Shown in pieces: positions 11,809-42,635 of a DNA stretch of 64,000 nt. Within the stretch, counting starts at the first letter, position 1. Each line of letters opens with the position of its first letter. Source of the DNA: Hydra vulgaris (Eukaryota; Cnidaria; Hydrozoa; Anthoathecata; Hydridae); assembly GCF_038396675.1 (NCBI RefSeq), contig NC_088920.1:27477001-27541000 (forward strand), read 5' to 3'. The position numbers and the translations under genes were made by a program. The notes beneath the pieces are model-generated. The model had not been told where the DNA came from. It did not search any database and worked only from the letters and a program-made list of their open reading frames with translations.

Positions 11809-13330
11809 CATTTTATTGCTAAATCTTTAACAAAAAAAGATACCAAACTAAAATTATTTTTATTGTGTAATTTGATAATTTTTTTTGTTAATCTAAAAAT
11901 TGAGATTACCTGTTATATTACAAGCTTAAGGTGCATTTAAAATATCTTTATTTTTAATTCAATATAAACAAATTATTTATTATAATTTTTTATATTTATT
12001 GACTATAGAGATGTATAATGATCGATATATTGACTATTCCTACTAAGTAAAACCTAGGTTACCTCTGTATCTTTATCTTTATTTTTAAATAGCTTTTGTC
12101 TTTCTAAAGGTTTTTGGACAGACATAGTAAAGCAAAAATATTATAGTCAAAAATAAGTTGGGTTAAGACTTTTCACACGTGCCAAAGGAGAGTCGTTATC
12201 AGCAGATAAATTCACTCGCGGTAAGGATAATTATTGCATAATAAAAATGGCAGAAAATATTCGATCTGCGTTGATCGTTTATACAGAAAGTACACAAATG
12301 ATGTCATTGATGGTTTAAGAATTTATTATTTTAATTTAAAAATGTGTCTATATTTATTTGACAATTTTGTAGTGTCATAGGTAAGTCGGTAACTTCCGGG
12401 TGAAATAATAATTCTTAAAAAGTTATCTACAAAAAAAAAGCAACTTGAAAGTCTGTTATTGAAAATTATTGAATAAGTTAAAAGCCAAACTTATAAAGAA
12501 ATTATTTTTTTAAGTTTAGAATCGATTCAAGGTGCAGTAGCGTATCTAACAATAAGTTACAACTGTGTTGTTGCTCCCGAGACTTTAGTCTCAATCCCAA
12601 ATTTATGCTCGTTTTTTCAAAGTCTTAGTTCAGCATGACTAAGATATTTAATTTCAAATTATATTTCAAATATTGTATATTTAATCTTTTATTTTTTTAA
12701 TTCTATTTATATTTTATTTTTTACTCCATGGTAATTTAAGCAAAATACACTTCCGTTGAAAATAAGTTATCTATTAAAAATACTGTCAAGATAAACGTAA
12801 AATTACTTAGCATTATTTGAAAATATTATAAAAAATTTAAAAAGTTACATTATGTTGTTATAAAGAACAAGTAGAAGACTGAGGATGGTTCTTATAATCA
12901 AGAACTTTGAATGATTTCACAAATTACGCATAAATAAAATTGGTTATTTTCGTTTTTTTTTTAAAAAAATATTATGTACGTGTTCGTGTGTTAATAATAA
13001 TAATACCGTTGTTGTTGTTTTTTTATATATAAATTACTTTTTTTATATATAGTCTGTTGATTGTTCAATTATGAACTAAAGTTTTAATTTTTACTTTGAA
13101 TTATCTTAAAAATTATAAGAATTCAATATAATTATCTATATTAGGAACGAGATTTTTGAGTATTGTTTTTTAAAGATAATAGTCTGAAGAAGTAATTAAG
13201 ATGTGTTTCTGAATTTATTTGCTAAATGAATAGAGACAGATATATGAGATTGAAAAATGATAAATTTTGTTTGCTTTCCGGGGTACGATAAAGTTACAAG
13301 TCGCTCTTGAGTTAGATATATTGGTATTAT
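11807..13330. other. AT-rich sequence, no supported gene
   Basis: No recognisable exon or element apart from a possible element end, CAGTAGCGTATCTAACAATA, at 12535. That end resembles the inverse of CAGTGGCGTAACTAGGGGG at 14455-14483. If paired they would define a 1.95-kb element, but the flanks show no matching target duplication. Confidence 0.35.
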
Positions 13331-13587
13331 TAGGCCAGGTGAATAAAAAAAAGCAATTGCTTTTACTCAGCGTTTTTAGAGTAATTGTTCAGCTCTACGT
13401 GAAATTTTATTTTAGCAAACACGTTCAATTTTTTATTCACGTAAAAGCTAAGCAATTTACTCCAAAAACGAAGAGTTGAGCCATACGTTAATAAAAGTTT
13501 GAGCGAAATTTTTTAAAGTTTTTTTATTTACGTAAAGCTGACCTATTACTGAGTAAAAGTAATTGTTTTTTTTATTTACCCGGCCTA
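13331..13587. mobile_element. 257-bp MITE with about 45-bp inverted repeats
   Basis: The left end is TAGGCCAGGTGAATAAAAAA then AAGCAATTGCTTTTACTCAG. The right end is the inverse, CTGAGTAAAAGTAATTG then TTTATTTACCCGGCCTA. The interior also holds inverted CGTGAAATTTTATTTTAGC-like words. TTAT-like flanks are compatible with insertion at an A/T-rich target. No coding capacity. Confidence 0.7.
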
Positions 13588-14516
13588 TTATGAAAGAAGT
13601 TTTATGTAAACCGTCGAGAAACTCATTTTGTGTTTTAGTATGAATATTATGTTACCATAGATACTAATGTGGTAAATATTTAGCGCTTTCATTTCTTTTA
13701 ACAGGGGTTTAGCATGGGTAAGTTTGTTATTGCGATCTTTTGATCTTAGTTGTATTCAATGAAATGCATAATCGGGTCATATCAGAGGAAGTTCTAACTA
13801 CGCAAATATGTTTTGCAAATTTTTTTTTTGCAAATCTCTTAAAAAAGTATTTACTAAGCAAATTATGATTTACATAATTATTTTTAGTGGAGGCTCAGCA
13901 AAGATCTTTAAATGATTGTCAACCCTGACGGTTTTTTCAGGTAAAAAAATCCACTGTAAAATTATTTTTAATAATTTTGTAAAAAATAGATTAGTGTTTT
14001 TTTCATTGCCAGTACCAATAAATTAATTGTATCAGCCATCTAACAGTTAAAAATTTGCTTGACTAACTTCATAGGCTTTTTTTTCATTAAACAGCCTACA
14101 ATTGCTAAAAAACGTTAATTATTTAAAAATATAATTTACTTGGCAATGGAAACTTTTTTTTAAAAGATTTACTATTTTCTTCGTAAAGTAAAAAGAAAGC
14201 CATGTATTGAAAGTAAAAAAAAGGTCCTTCAAAAGAAAACTTTGGGGATACAAAATAAAATCTTTTGATCTTGATTAAAAGACGAAAGATTCTTGTGTGA
14301 AATGAAGAAGTATCAGAGTTAGAATATCGAAAAATCATAACCTGAAAACTATTAGTTAGGCCTAACGCAAAAATAAATTAACACGAGCATGAGCAGATCT
14401 GTCATGTTTAGATTTTTTTGGTTTTGATGTCACTTCTCTATGTAAAGTCATTATGGGGCCCGCACCCCCTAGTTACGCCACTGCCACAACGCGCGTGCGT
14501 ACTACTCACCATGTTT
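13588..14516. other. Non-coding sequence with a GC-rich element end
   Basis: The only notable item is the GC-rich stretch at about 14453-14483 (GGGGCCCGCACCCCCTAG, then TTACGCCACTG), which reads as the right end of an old DNA transposon. No gene recognised. Confidence 0.35.
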
Positions 14517-15295
14517 TCATTATTCGTTAAAATCCAGTTTAAAGTTCAAGAATCCGAATAAGTTTATTTTTCTAACGCTTGCTAAACAAACAATTTCCTT
14601 CGGACATTATGACATTAACGATTTGTATAACTCTTTCTAGACATTATTAATGTTTGCAACACAAGCAATTAACATTAAAAATTCCATTTAACATTAAAAG
14701 TTCCATTTGGGTATCATATTCATTCGCAGGAAGGAATTTACGTAAGAACGCTGGGTAAAATTCGTAGCGTTTAAGGTAAAAATCAGATGATACAAAATAA
14801 AACAACAAATAGTATAAGTTATTTAATAAAGAGATATTTATTAGTTATTATTTTTCATACTTTTTAAATCATTATTAAAGGTTTGGTGTGCCTCCTTTGA
14901 TTATATTTTTATTTAAGAGATTTATCAACCGCTTGCTTATAATAATTATAATTATTTTTTTTTTTTTTAATTTTTTTTTTATTTTTACTGTTGCTTTTTA
15001 TTATTACTATTATTTTTTATTTACAATTTTATTATTATTTTTAATTTATAAATTTTTCAGCATTACTTTTTAGTATTTTGTAATAGACAATTATACACAA
15101 TATGATATACATATATTCAAAGCAGAAATGTAAAGTTGTGTCCAACAACTCTTGTTTTCAAAGCTGGTTCTGAATAAATTTTTGTTGACAGGTTTAAGTA
15201 TCTAAGTATATAATTGAAAATTTATTACAAATTTATTAGTGCTATTTGTGATGCGAATAGTAAGCAAATAGTGCTATTCGTTTAACAAATTAATT
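14517..15295 (+). repeat. Dispersed repeat copy A (partner inverted at 29.5-30.4 kb)
   Basis: Shared with 29516-30366 in opposite orientation. Matching words are TTCGTTAAAATCCAGTTTAA near 14521, TTATTTAATAAAGAGATATT near 14820, CAAAGCAGAAATGTAAAGTT near 15119, and the GCGAATAGTA/GTGCTATTCG ends near 15250-15285. No coding capacity. It lacks the 174-bp insertion seen in the partner copy. Confidence 0.7.
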
Positions 15296-15495
15296 AGTTC
15301 AACTATGCACTCATCGAATAGTTCGTCATAAGCAATCAATGTATTGCAAATAAAAAATGAAAGTTTAGAAAAATTCGTAAACAATATTTTGAGTTAATTG
15401 TTATTTTTTTATGTTGTGCTTTTTAAAATGACTAAATGGTAAACTATACTTGAATGATAAATTTCTAGATTAGATTTGAATTAATAAATGTCTAT

Positions 15496-15591
15496 AGACA
15501 TCCGGCAAAAGACATCCGGCATAGACATCCGGCAAAAGACATCCGGCATAGACATCCGGCAAAAGACATCCGGCATAGACATCCGGCAAAA
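15496..15591. repeat. 27-bp tandem repeat of GACATCCGGC
   Basis: Seven copies of GACATCCGGC separated alternately by AAAA and ATA. This makes a 27-bp unit of two half-repeats repeated about 3.5 times. The array is flanked by TCTATAGA words in both directions. Its CCGG content contrasts sharply with the AT-rich surroundings. The minus-strand frame through it (LPDVYAGC repeats) is a by-product. Confidence 0.9.
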
Positions 15592-15956
15592 ATCTATAGA
15601 TAAGAATAGGTAGTATTTTTCCCAGATTTACAAAAATGTATTTTATATCTCTATATTTTAAATATAGCAATTTGTTTTTTAAATCCAGCAAAAATACTAC
15701 AACACAAAATAAAATCTTAGAGAGATATAATAAGTTCCTTGCCGAAAAAACTTATCAAACCTATAGCTAAACGGAGAGGCAAAAGATAAGTTTAAACAAG
15801 TGGTAGATATTGTCTAAAATTTTGATATTTATATCAAATTATTAATATTAAATTATTCAAAAAACGACTACTTTACGTAGATCATGTTTTTTTTTGTAAT
15901 TATTTCTTGATAGTTTGAACAGTTGTTTAAGAGAGTAATCCATTTTGATTTTGACG
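15592..15956. other. AT-rich sequence, no supported gene
   Basis: Nothing recognisable between the tandem array and the LINE fragment. Confidence 0.4.
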
Positions 15957-16190
15957 TAATGTTGCCTTCTGATGGTGTACATGTATATATAAATGTAACA
16001 GTCATATATATCAATTATAATTTTCACAAAGCAGATTACGACACATTTCATGCATTGTTACTAAATATAAACTGGTATATGCTCACGGTTAGTACGGATC
16101 TTGATAATGCCAACCTTGCCGACCCAATAACGCCACTTATATGGGGTGATAGCGTACACATTAAGGTAACCTATGCTTTTAAAATCTTTT
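15957..16190 (+). pseudogene. Possible LINE fragment, endonuclease-RT linker
   Basis: The plus-strand frame reads NYNFHKADYDTFHALLLNIN followed by W. This resembles the linker after the endonuclease domain of Jockey/CR1-like LINEs (usual form: .F.KADW..F...L...DW). It is short, with no catalytic motifs. Alternative: a chance resemblance. Confidence 0.35.
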
Positions 16191-16480
16191 AGTTTTTTCC
16201 GCTGAAAATAACTTATTTTGAATGTGAGACAACAAAAACATCTGTAGAATGAGAGCCACTTTATATAATTTGATAAAAATTAATTCAAGTGTAGTATTTT
16301 TTTTTATTTTTTTATTTTTGTTCTTTTTTTTCTTCATAATAACTATTACAATAAAATAAATGAAAGAAGAATGCATATAAATAAAAACTTACAAATTTTG
16401 TTACATATAAAATAATAACGCGAAGACTTGCAGAAGATTAGATGATCTTGTCACCAGGAACCGCTTACAGTCGTTACATG
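16191..16480. other. AT-rich sequence, no supported gene
   Basis: Poly-T and poly-A stretches; no gene or element recognised. Confidence 0.4.
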
Positions 16481-16639
16481 TTTAAAACAATTTTGTAATG
16501 TGTATAAAATAAATATTAAATATATTTTATAAATTTATTTAATATTTATTATATTTATAAATTTTATATATATTATTAAATTTATAAATATTAAATATAT
16601 TTTATAAATTTATTTTATACACATTACAAAATTGTTTAA
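16481..16639. repeat. Palindromic element, about 160 bp
   Basis: The left end TTTAAAACAATTTTGTAATG then TGTATAAAATAAATATTAAA is mirrored on the right by TTTATTTTATACACATTACA then AAATTGTTTAA. The interior is pure A/T with nested inverted copies of AAATATATTTTATAAATTTA. It could be a foldback MITE. Confidence 0.7.
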
Positions 16640-16803
16640 CGAAGTAAAAATTAACGTTTTATATTAATGTATAAATTAAATTAATATGGTACACAAAAAT
16701 AAAATTAACAAAGCAAAATTTAAATATACAAGTATATACTCAAATAAATATTTTTTATATAAGAATTCGTAAAAACATTATAAATAAATCAAAATAATTA
16801 AAT

Positions 16804-17587
16804 TTAAAAATATATTAGTATGTTTTCAATAGAGAGATTGATATTTTTTAATTTCCTTTTAAATGCAAAAAAGTCCCAGTCTTGAGAGAAATCAAAATGT
16901 TTCAAAACTATATTATTCCATAGAAACGCCCCTCGAAAAGAAATACAAAACTTGCCTAAATTGGTTTTGAAAACTGGTTGAACTAGGAAATTATCATTTC
17001 GTAAATTATATTTATTTTTTTCTTTTAAGGAATATAAATTGTGAAAAGAAACCGGAGTTGTACGAGTTTTACATTTAAACATAAAACACAGTACATTAAA
17101 AATATTTAGTTGTAATATATTTAAAATATTCATTTCAATAAAAAGAGGCTTAGCATGTTAAAAACGGTCTTTAAAATTAATAAGACGTGTAGCATGTTTC
17201 TGTTGGCGATGAAGAGGTTCTAATTTACTTTTATTGACACTACCCCAAGCCGCATTCGCATAGTTTATGTTGCAATGAATGAATGAGTGGTATAGTTGAG
17301 TTAAAATATGTTTATTTAACATGCTTCTTGCTTTATAGAATATACCTATACTTTTCGAAATTTTGCAGGTAATATTTTCGATATGTTTTTTCCATGTGAG
17401 ATTTTCATCAATTGAAACCCCTAAAAAGTTTGTACAAGTTGCTCTCTTAATTAGAACGCCATCAATAAAAAGAGGAGGAAGCTCGATTGGAAGTAGACGT
17501 TTTTTAGAGTTAGAATGAAAAAGAGACCATTTTGTTTTTTCAATATTCGGAGAAAGTTTGTTTGATTTAAACCATTGAGAAACTCAA
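16804..17587 (-). pseudogene. LINE reverse transcriptase, C-terminal part (CR1/Jockey-like)
   Basis: Read on the minus strand from 17587 down, this is one continuous frame. It gives QWFKSNKLSPNIEKTKWSLF (after the RT palm), then TNFLGVSIDENLTWKKHIEN, then SMLNKHILTQLYHSFIHCNI and NYANAAWGS. It ends with KTNLGKFCISFRGAFLWNNI. This is the thumb and C-terminal tail of non-LTR retrotransposon RT; the catalytic YADD region would lie upstream and is missing. A TAA stop sits at about 17143-17145 in frame, so the copy is dead. The 5' break coincides with a palindrome at 17564-17625. Confidence 0.85.
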
Positions 17588-17625
17588 TGTTTTAAATCAA
17601 ACAAACAGAAAAGAAAAGTATAAGG
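17564..17625. repeat. Palindrome at the LINE break
   Basis: TTTGTTTGATTTAAACCATT then GAG is followed, after AAA, by CTCAATGTTTTAAATCAAAC AAA. The arms are about 24 nt with one mismatch. The left arm is native LINE coding sequence (SNKL on the minus strand); the right arm is its inverted copy. Confidence 0.8.
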
Positions 17626-18403
17626 CTACACTGGATTCAGTTTGGATTGGTTAACTGGTTAATGATTTATGGCAGTTTTAATTTATATTTTGTAAGTGAT
17701 TTGCTACTTATACCTTAAAAGGTTACCATTTACTGTGATACTCGGTCACTATTTTCAAAATAATGGTTTTATGAGTGTTCTAATACCAACAATTTTTGTT
17801 ATAATCGTTTTATTGCTACACGTGCGATTTTCATTTTATAGACCAAAATATTGATTTGCCATTTGAAGCATGGTTTGACTTGGCTTAGACATGCGTGAAA
17901 ATATCAGCGTAGACATAAACTACTGTCAAAATGCATGAAAATGTTAAAAATAGTTAAAAAGTTTTTATAAAGATACCAACATAAAAAAAATATATAAATT
18001 TAGATAAGATAACTAAAATAATTGACAAATAAAAAGTAAGAAGGACTGGGTCGGAGGAAAATCTTTTGAAAGAGAGAATAGTCCTTTGAGGAGCAGTAAA
18101 AATCTTTTGCAGGAATGTGTCTCAACTGAATTGTCAATAAGTATGACAAGTGTCATTAATTTAAATAATTATTTCCATTAAAGGAAAGAATCATGTAAGA
18201 ATTATTTCTTTGTAATTTAAGTAATTATTTCCTTGATTTTAATTGTTTGTAATTAACAATTTTTGTAGGTATGTTAATGGATTGTTATTCAATTAAAATA
18301 AGTTAAATTTTTTAAAACGGATAGTTTAATTTAGTAAAGCTGAATTTAGTAAATTGTCACAATGCCAAATTAAGCAAAGGTTCACGATGAAAATTGAAAA
18401 GTT
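17626..18403. other. AT-rich sequence, no supported gene
   Basis: No gene, RNA or element recognised. Confidence 0.4.
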
Positions 18404-19560
18404 GTGTGCTTGCTCTATCTGAAAAAATGTTTACGACAACTTACTGCTTTCCAAGCAGATAGAATATGCCAGCTGTACAAGACAAAGATCAATATCGGTG
18501 ATTCTAGGGTACCACAAGGACTCTGCGATTCGTGTAGAACAATTTTGCGCCGGAAACAAGAGGGAGAAGAAGTTATACTCCCTCCTTTGTTTAATTTTAG
18601 TTCAATACAAGTGAAACCTGAAACAAGAGACACGATGTGTTATTGCTTAATCTGTTAAATTGGTTGTTTAAAGTTGCAAAAAAAAATATCCTCTTGAAGA
18701 GCAAACCACCATTGAAAAAGAACCAAATGTTTATTTCAGCATATACCTCTGCCCTTTAGGAAAAGGTTTGCCCCGCCAATGCTCTCATATAAAGTTCAGG
18801 GAAAACATTCAATCTTTATCAGCAAAAAATGCCAGAGCAGCCGAACAACTTGCATCTCAAGTTATTTCTAATAAAAAATTATCCCCTGAAGGAACTATTT
18901 GGCTTGCCAAAGCATCTTTTGGAGTAATGTGGAGGCGGGCCTCCATTTACGATTACCCCAAGTAAATATTTATACTTAAATAATTTTTGCATATATATTT
19001 AAAGAAAATCTTTAAGAAAAGAGACAAAATAGGTTTTGGAAAGTATATTTTTAACAAGTTTCTATTCACTTTAAAACCGATTAATTTGAAAGTTTTAAAC
19101 AAACGTTCAGAACAAAGTTTAATACAAAGGTAAAATATGTATGTTTTGGTTTCAGGTCAAAGTAGTGTCCTGTCACTATCAAGCGCTCCAAAATTGACCA
19201 CTCTAGCTCTTGTAAATGTACAATTAAATACGGGACTATCAAACAACGGGACAAAAAACAAGATTATTAAAAAAACTAGTCAGAACTGTAAACCAAACAT
19301 CAAGCAGCAAGATGTGGTAGAGCCAAATTTTTATAAGAATTTCTAAAGAGCAGGTCAGCACTTGTTTGATTTCTTCACCTGAAGTGACTTAAAAGTTACA
19401 GAAGTAAAAGGAGATTCTGGTACCGTTCGGGTTGTTGCGCACTACAATGAAATTGCAAATTCTTGTTGCAGTATCAGAAGATTCGCCAGAAACTCACTCC
19501 AACATTGAATAAATCTGGTAACTGATTAATGCAAACAGAGTTAAATTAATTTTGACTTGC
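18404..19560 (+). pseudogene. Broken cysteine-containing frame, repeat-derived
   Basis: Three plus-strand pieces look like one decayed protein. Piece one (18404-18658) has DRICQLYKTKINIGDSRVPQ, GLCDSCRTILRRKQEG and CYCLIC, a set of CxxC pairs that could bind zinc. A TAA stop at 18656 and a frameshift in the A-run near 18677 break it. Piece two runs on with YLCPLGKGLPRQCSHIKFRE and EQLASQVISNKKLSPEGT to 18962. Weaker remnants follow at 19137-19346 and near 19420 (GDSGTVRVVAHYNEIA). I recall similar cysteine-rich frames recurring in cnidarian repeats, but I cannot name a family. No enzyme motif is visible. Confidence 0.5.
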
Positions 19561-21209
19561 GATACAAAAGTTGCAAATATAGTTTGTAAAGTCAAAATTT
19601 CTCTTAATTTGAACATTTAAATTAAATTATTTTCCGCAAACAAAATTAAAAGATTTTACAGTTTGCATCACAGGGTACCAAGATGTGTATGCTATCACCC
19701 TACATTAGTAGCATTTTTGGGTCAGCTAGGTTAGTATTATCGAGATTCGTGTTAGCCGTGTGCTAGCCAGGCAAGATTAAGGAACCATCCTTGAAAGTTA
19801 TTTGTAATCACTTAAACTCATGTTTCATTATTTTAAATTAAAAGAAATCTGCAACATCAAGCTATCATAAAAAAGGATTCTAAAAAACGTATTCTCTATA
19901 GATATTACAAAATAACCAATAAAACATCCTTCATTCATCCTTTTTTCATTCATCCAATTCATCCTTGTCATGTTACACGATACAGAAATTGAAAAAAAAA
20001 AAAAAAAAAATAGAATCTCTAGAGAAAAACATTTAGAATTAAAGATTTAATTAAGATTTAATTCAAATTAGGAGCCCAAAAATTGGATGGTTCCGAAGTA
20101 AAACCTTATTTTTTAATTAAAACAAAAGTTCTTTTTTTGTGAAATAGTCAAAAATGCTAATAATGTAATTTAAACATTTATTTATTTATATTTATAAACA
20201 TTTTTATTTATTATTGTTCTACTTCTTGTATTAAAAAATTCTTGCTTCTGTACAATTTAATCCTGCAGTTCGACAAAGTAAAAAAATCTTAAAAACTTTC
20301 AGAACATTTCTGAAGAGAAAAGTAAAGAAATTCAAAATTATTTTAATATACTTTTTATTTGATTTTTTTTTCTCATTACTGATGCAAATATTTGCAAATT
20401 CTTTTTGCGCATTTATACCAATTCGCACTTGCCAGTTTTTGCAACTGCTTCGCATTTACTTATGCCAACGCTCGCAATTCTTTCGGTGCTCTTATGAAAG
20501 TTTTTGCTACTGCTTCACGTTTACGAAATTAACACTTATTTAGTTTCCCCTCTATAAGTGACCGAAGTTATAGTATTTAAAATAATTCATCGATTTCCAT
20601 GAAAAAGAGTACTTAATATTTGAAAAATGTTTTTATTTTATTTTCAAATACATTTAACTTGGTAACTCTTAATAATACTAGTACTAAATTTAATCATTTC
20701 ATTTAAAAATTTGCTTATTTTAGATTTCAATCATATGCGTAATTTCAAAACTTTTGTTTAGCAAACAAATTATTTCAGCAGATTTCAAATAAACATCATT
20801 TTTTTATGATTTTTATACGCAAAGTGACAAATAATATTATTGAAATATAAGTTTGTAAAAGTTTAAATACGTTTACTTTTTTTGTTATTTATCCTTAAAT
20901 GACCGAAGTTACATAACGACCAAACTCAGTCGAATTTACGGTAGTTGTTTTTATGGGTAATAAGATGGAAGTATTAGAAACTGTAATACTCCTATGGTAA
21001 TAGTAACAGTATCGAAAACAGCCAAACTGAATAAGCTCGAAAAGGGACCTTCCAGAATAATATTGAAATAGAGAATAAAATCGAAATTGTAAAAAAAGAG
21101 AATAAGTTCGAAAAGGGACTTTTCGGATTAATATTGAAAAGTATTTTCGTCAAATAAAATAAAAACTTTATCAAAGATATTAAAACTATTTATATCCATT
21201 AACTTTTGT
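19561..21209. other. AT-rich sequence with a short duplicated segment
   Basis: No supported gene. At about 21028-21070 and 21098-21140 a 40-bp unit (GAATAAG.TCGAAAAGGGAC ... TAATATTGAAA) is repeated with some divergence. Confidence 0.4.
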
Positions 21210-21600
21210 ATGACAAGGCCGTAGACAACTTTTTTTGATATTTGAGCTAAGCAACTTTAAAACATGAAGAAAACTCCATATTTAAGTATGTTCATATAAA
21301 TGAGGAATAAGGATGCTATGCAAAAAATTGCGGTGATTGGAGACTGAGAACAACAAAAACCCTAAAACGTTAGCTTCCCCAGCCCCAAATAGGAGGGTAA
21401 TAAGTCAAGTTTGCTATTTTTTTTTTCAATCTAAAACTTAATTTATATTCATCGACGAATTTCAAACTTGATTCAATAATCTCTTGTTGTTCAGCTTTTA
21501 TGACCTTATAAAGTTTACGGCCCCTCTAAATTTGAGTTTTCTTCATGTTTCAAAGTTGCTTAGCTCAGACATCAAAAAAAGTTGTCTACGGCCTTGTATG
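21210..21600. mobile_element. 390-bp foldback MITE
   Basis: The left arm TGACAAGGCCGTAGACAACT then TTTTTTGATATTTGAGCTAA then GCAACTTTAAAACATGAAGA is mirrored at the right end (TCTTCATGTTTCAAAGTTGC ... AGTTGTCTACGGCCTTGTA). The arms are about 75 bp. The interior is unique and non-coding. Confidence 0.8.
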
Positions 21601-21873
21601 ATTCTTGTAGTAAGATAATACGATAATAATTTGTCGCATTATTTTAAAACATAAACGCGATCATTAACATACGGACACTTCCATTTATTGTTTGAGGACA
21701 AATACAAAGAAATTTAATAGCATCATTTTTTCAGGACACCTGTGAATGATTTTTTTTGCTATATCTATTGCGCAATGTTTCTTTGTTTCACATGTGCACT
21801 ATTTGATGTAGCCTTTCTTACGCAGTTTAATTGACACAGATTAAAAGAGCTGATAAACTTTAGCAAAATCCTT

Positions 21874-21875
<2 letters not shown>

Positions 21876-21913
<38 letters not shown>
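21876..21913. repeat. TA microsatellite
   Basis: Uninterrupted TA repeat of about 38 bp. Confidence 0.95.
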
Positions 21914-21917
<4 letters not shown>

Positions 21918-22643
21918 AAAAACTGGCGTTAAGCATTGTCATAATTTTAATTAGCCTTAACTTAGACCTATCTAAAAGAGAATTAAGAATTTGCTTTATG
22001 AATTTGCAATAAAGAAAAATAATTTATTACATCTCAATAATGAACTAAGGTAAAAGGGGCGGTTGACGGACTTGCAACAAAAAATGCTTAAACGCGTTTT
22101 TCAAATATCTAATGATTCAAAAAGAAATCAAACATAACAAATCAGATTCTCGATGTACCACTCTTGAAATCAATAAATGAAACTTTTGACATTTGCTCTG
22201 AATGTAAAAAAAGCCAGGTTTGACTAAAATTGAAACGAGTAAAAAAAAAAAATTTTCAGTTACTAATTTGTTATTGATATTTTTTTTCTAAACATATATC
22301 ACACCTGTTGAAATTTTTGACTATAAAACTATAAAACGCTCCAAAATAAAAACACATATCTATAACTGCTTATTTAAAGAAGACAGCAATTTTAATAAAA
22401 TAATAAAAATAATCTTTCATAAAAACTCATAACAAAAACATATAAAACTCTCAGATATAATTTCCTAACACAAATAAAACAGATTTTTTTTTTTAAAAAA
22501 AAGAAAAATTTGTACATTAAATGTATTCGAATATATATTTGTATATATAATGCATTCGAATATATATTCTAATATATACTCGTAGATTCATTTTATTCGA
22601 ATATATATTATGCGGAGTAAAAACTCCTATACTTTTAACACTT

Positions 22644-22649
22644 TTTATT
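22644..22649 (-). terminator. Candidate polyadenylation signal for the Rab6-like gene
   Basis: AATAAA on the minus strand, about 210 nt past the stop codon. It is the first canonical hexamer I find downstream. In sequence this AT-rich, a hexamer alone is weak evidence. Confidence 0.35.
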
Positions 22650-22856
22650 TAAAATAGTTTTAATTTTTAGTTTATAAAGTCTAATTAAAGTTTATATAGC
22701 TTTTTTTTTTTGGTTATTAATAATACATAAAGTCTTGAGACATTTACTTTTTAGATAAAAAACAGAATCTATTTAGGAAAAAAAAAACAAAAATCACATT
22801 TTCTTTTCAAAAGGTATAAATAAAAACATTAAAAAAAAACAAAAAAAAACAAACGA

Positions 22857-41105
<18,249 letters not shown>

Positions 41106-41944
41106 TTTCCCTCAAGCACATTCTTCTTTATAAATTGTTAGATTAAAAGCATGCTGAAAAGGGAAATATTATATATAACTTTTTTTCAAATAAATCATTA
41201 ATTCAAAATGTTGAAAGTCTTTTTAAATATCAGATTATCAACTGATAATTAAAGTCGCACAAATGTTAAATAAAGTCGCACAAATGCATGCACATTGTTT
41301 ATAATGTAATGGAAAACAAAACATAAAGTTTCGTAACCATTTATTCTAAACAGAAACCCACATCAGATAAATCTACTAGAATTACAAATCGTTCATTCTT
41401 ATTAATTGATAATATTTTAACTGAGTTTTTCAAAATATGTTGCCTAAAAATAATGTTTTTAGGCAACTGTAATATAAAATATATAAAAATATAGGCACTT
41501 ATAATATAATATGAAATATATTAAAATATTAGTTATTTATTCTCTGCATAAGTGCTGACAACAAAACAAATACGCCTTAGGCAACAATAGAAAAGTTGAT
41601 AGTTGTAAAAGTTGTTGATACTGACTGTCATGAACTTATTAACAACTTTTAAATTAAGACTGAAGATGTATTAACTTCAATAATAATATATACCTATATG
41701 TTTCTTTTTTTAAAATTTTTACAAATTTTTACAAATAGAAAATAATACTGGATGAAATAATGTAAATAAATGTAAAATAATTCTGAACACAATAAAAAGT
41801 ATTTTTTAGATTATATCTTATTTTCAAACCAATTCTTAAATATTATTTTGTATATATTTAATATATTTTAATATTAACAAATTTTGTTTATATATTTTCT
41901 ATATTCTATATTTCTACATTCTGTATATACCTATATTTTACAAA

Positions 41945-42225
41945 ACAATTCTTAAAGTTTTTTCTTTCAAATACTAAATATTTTAAACACTATCATGGAT
42001 TTTTTGAGGCTTGATGATAAAACTAAGTTTATCTTCTTCTAGCCCTGATCGTATAATAATTATTTATAAATTACGATTGTATATTTTAAAAAACAATTCT
42101 TAAATTTTATTCTTTGTAATACTAAATATTTTAAACGCTGTGATGCATTTTTCAGGGTTTGGTGATTAGACTAAGTTTGCCCTCTTCTAGCCCTAATCAT
42201 GTAATGAATATTTAAAAATTACAAA
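41945..42225. repeat. Diverged tandem duplication, about 135-bp unit
   Basis: Two copies share AATACTAAATATTTTAAACR, then TTTTTSAGGSTTKRTGAT, then CTTCTAGCCCT.ATC. The first is at about 41945-42075, the second at about 42085-42225. Confidence 0.65.
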
Positions 42226-42635
42226 TGTATATATCTTTTTCTTATTGGCCGAGTGTAATTTAAAAAGAAAGGAAAAAAAACAAAAAAAAAAACGCCAAAG
42301 ACATATCTTGTAAAAACATTATCTAAAATAAAGCAAAAACTCCATGTCAAATGTCTAAAAACTAAATCAGCTAAACATTAAAATAACTACCCAGCATATT
42401 TACATTAATAAAATCTCCATTGATGAATTTATTTTAAACAACACGACTTTGAACTTTTCAAATTTAATTTTTAATGAATTTAAAAAAATAAATAAAATAA
42501 AATCATTAAAAAACAAAACAAAGCAATTAGGCTTGATGGTATAAACCAAAACATTTAATTTTGTTGTTATGAAAGATGTCCTCTTAGATGCTAAATACAC
42601 AGGAGGGAACAATTATTAATATTTTAAAAATTTTC

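Noticed and set aside
11655-11940. Two reading frames of His-Thr or Val-Cys repeats
   Set aside because: They are translations of a TG microsatellite.
12535-14483. A 1.95-kb element with CAGTRGCGTA ends
   Set aside because: Only about ten bases agree at the tips and the flanking 8-mers (TCAAGGTG, CCACAACG) do not match, so I did not annotate it as an element.
15496-15591. Possible CRISPR-like array
   Set aside because: Spacers are 3-4 bases and identical, with no cas genes; it is a minisatellite in a eukaryotic genome.
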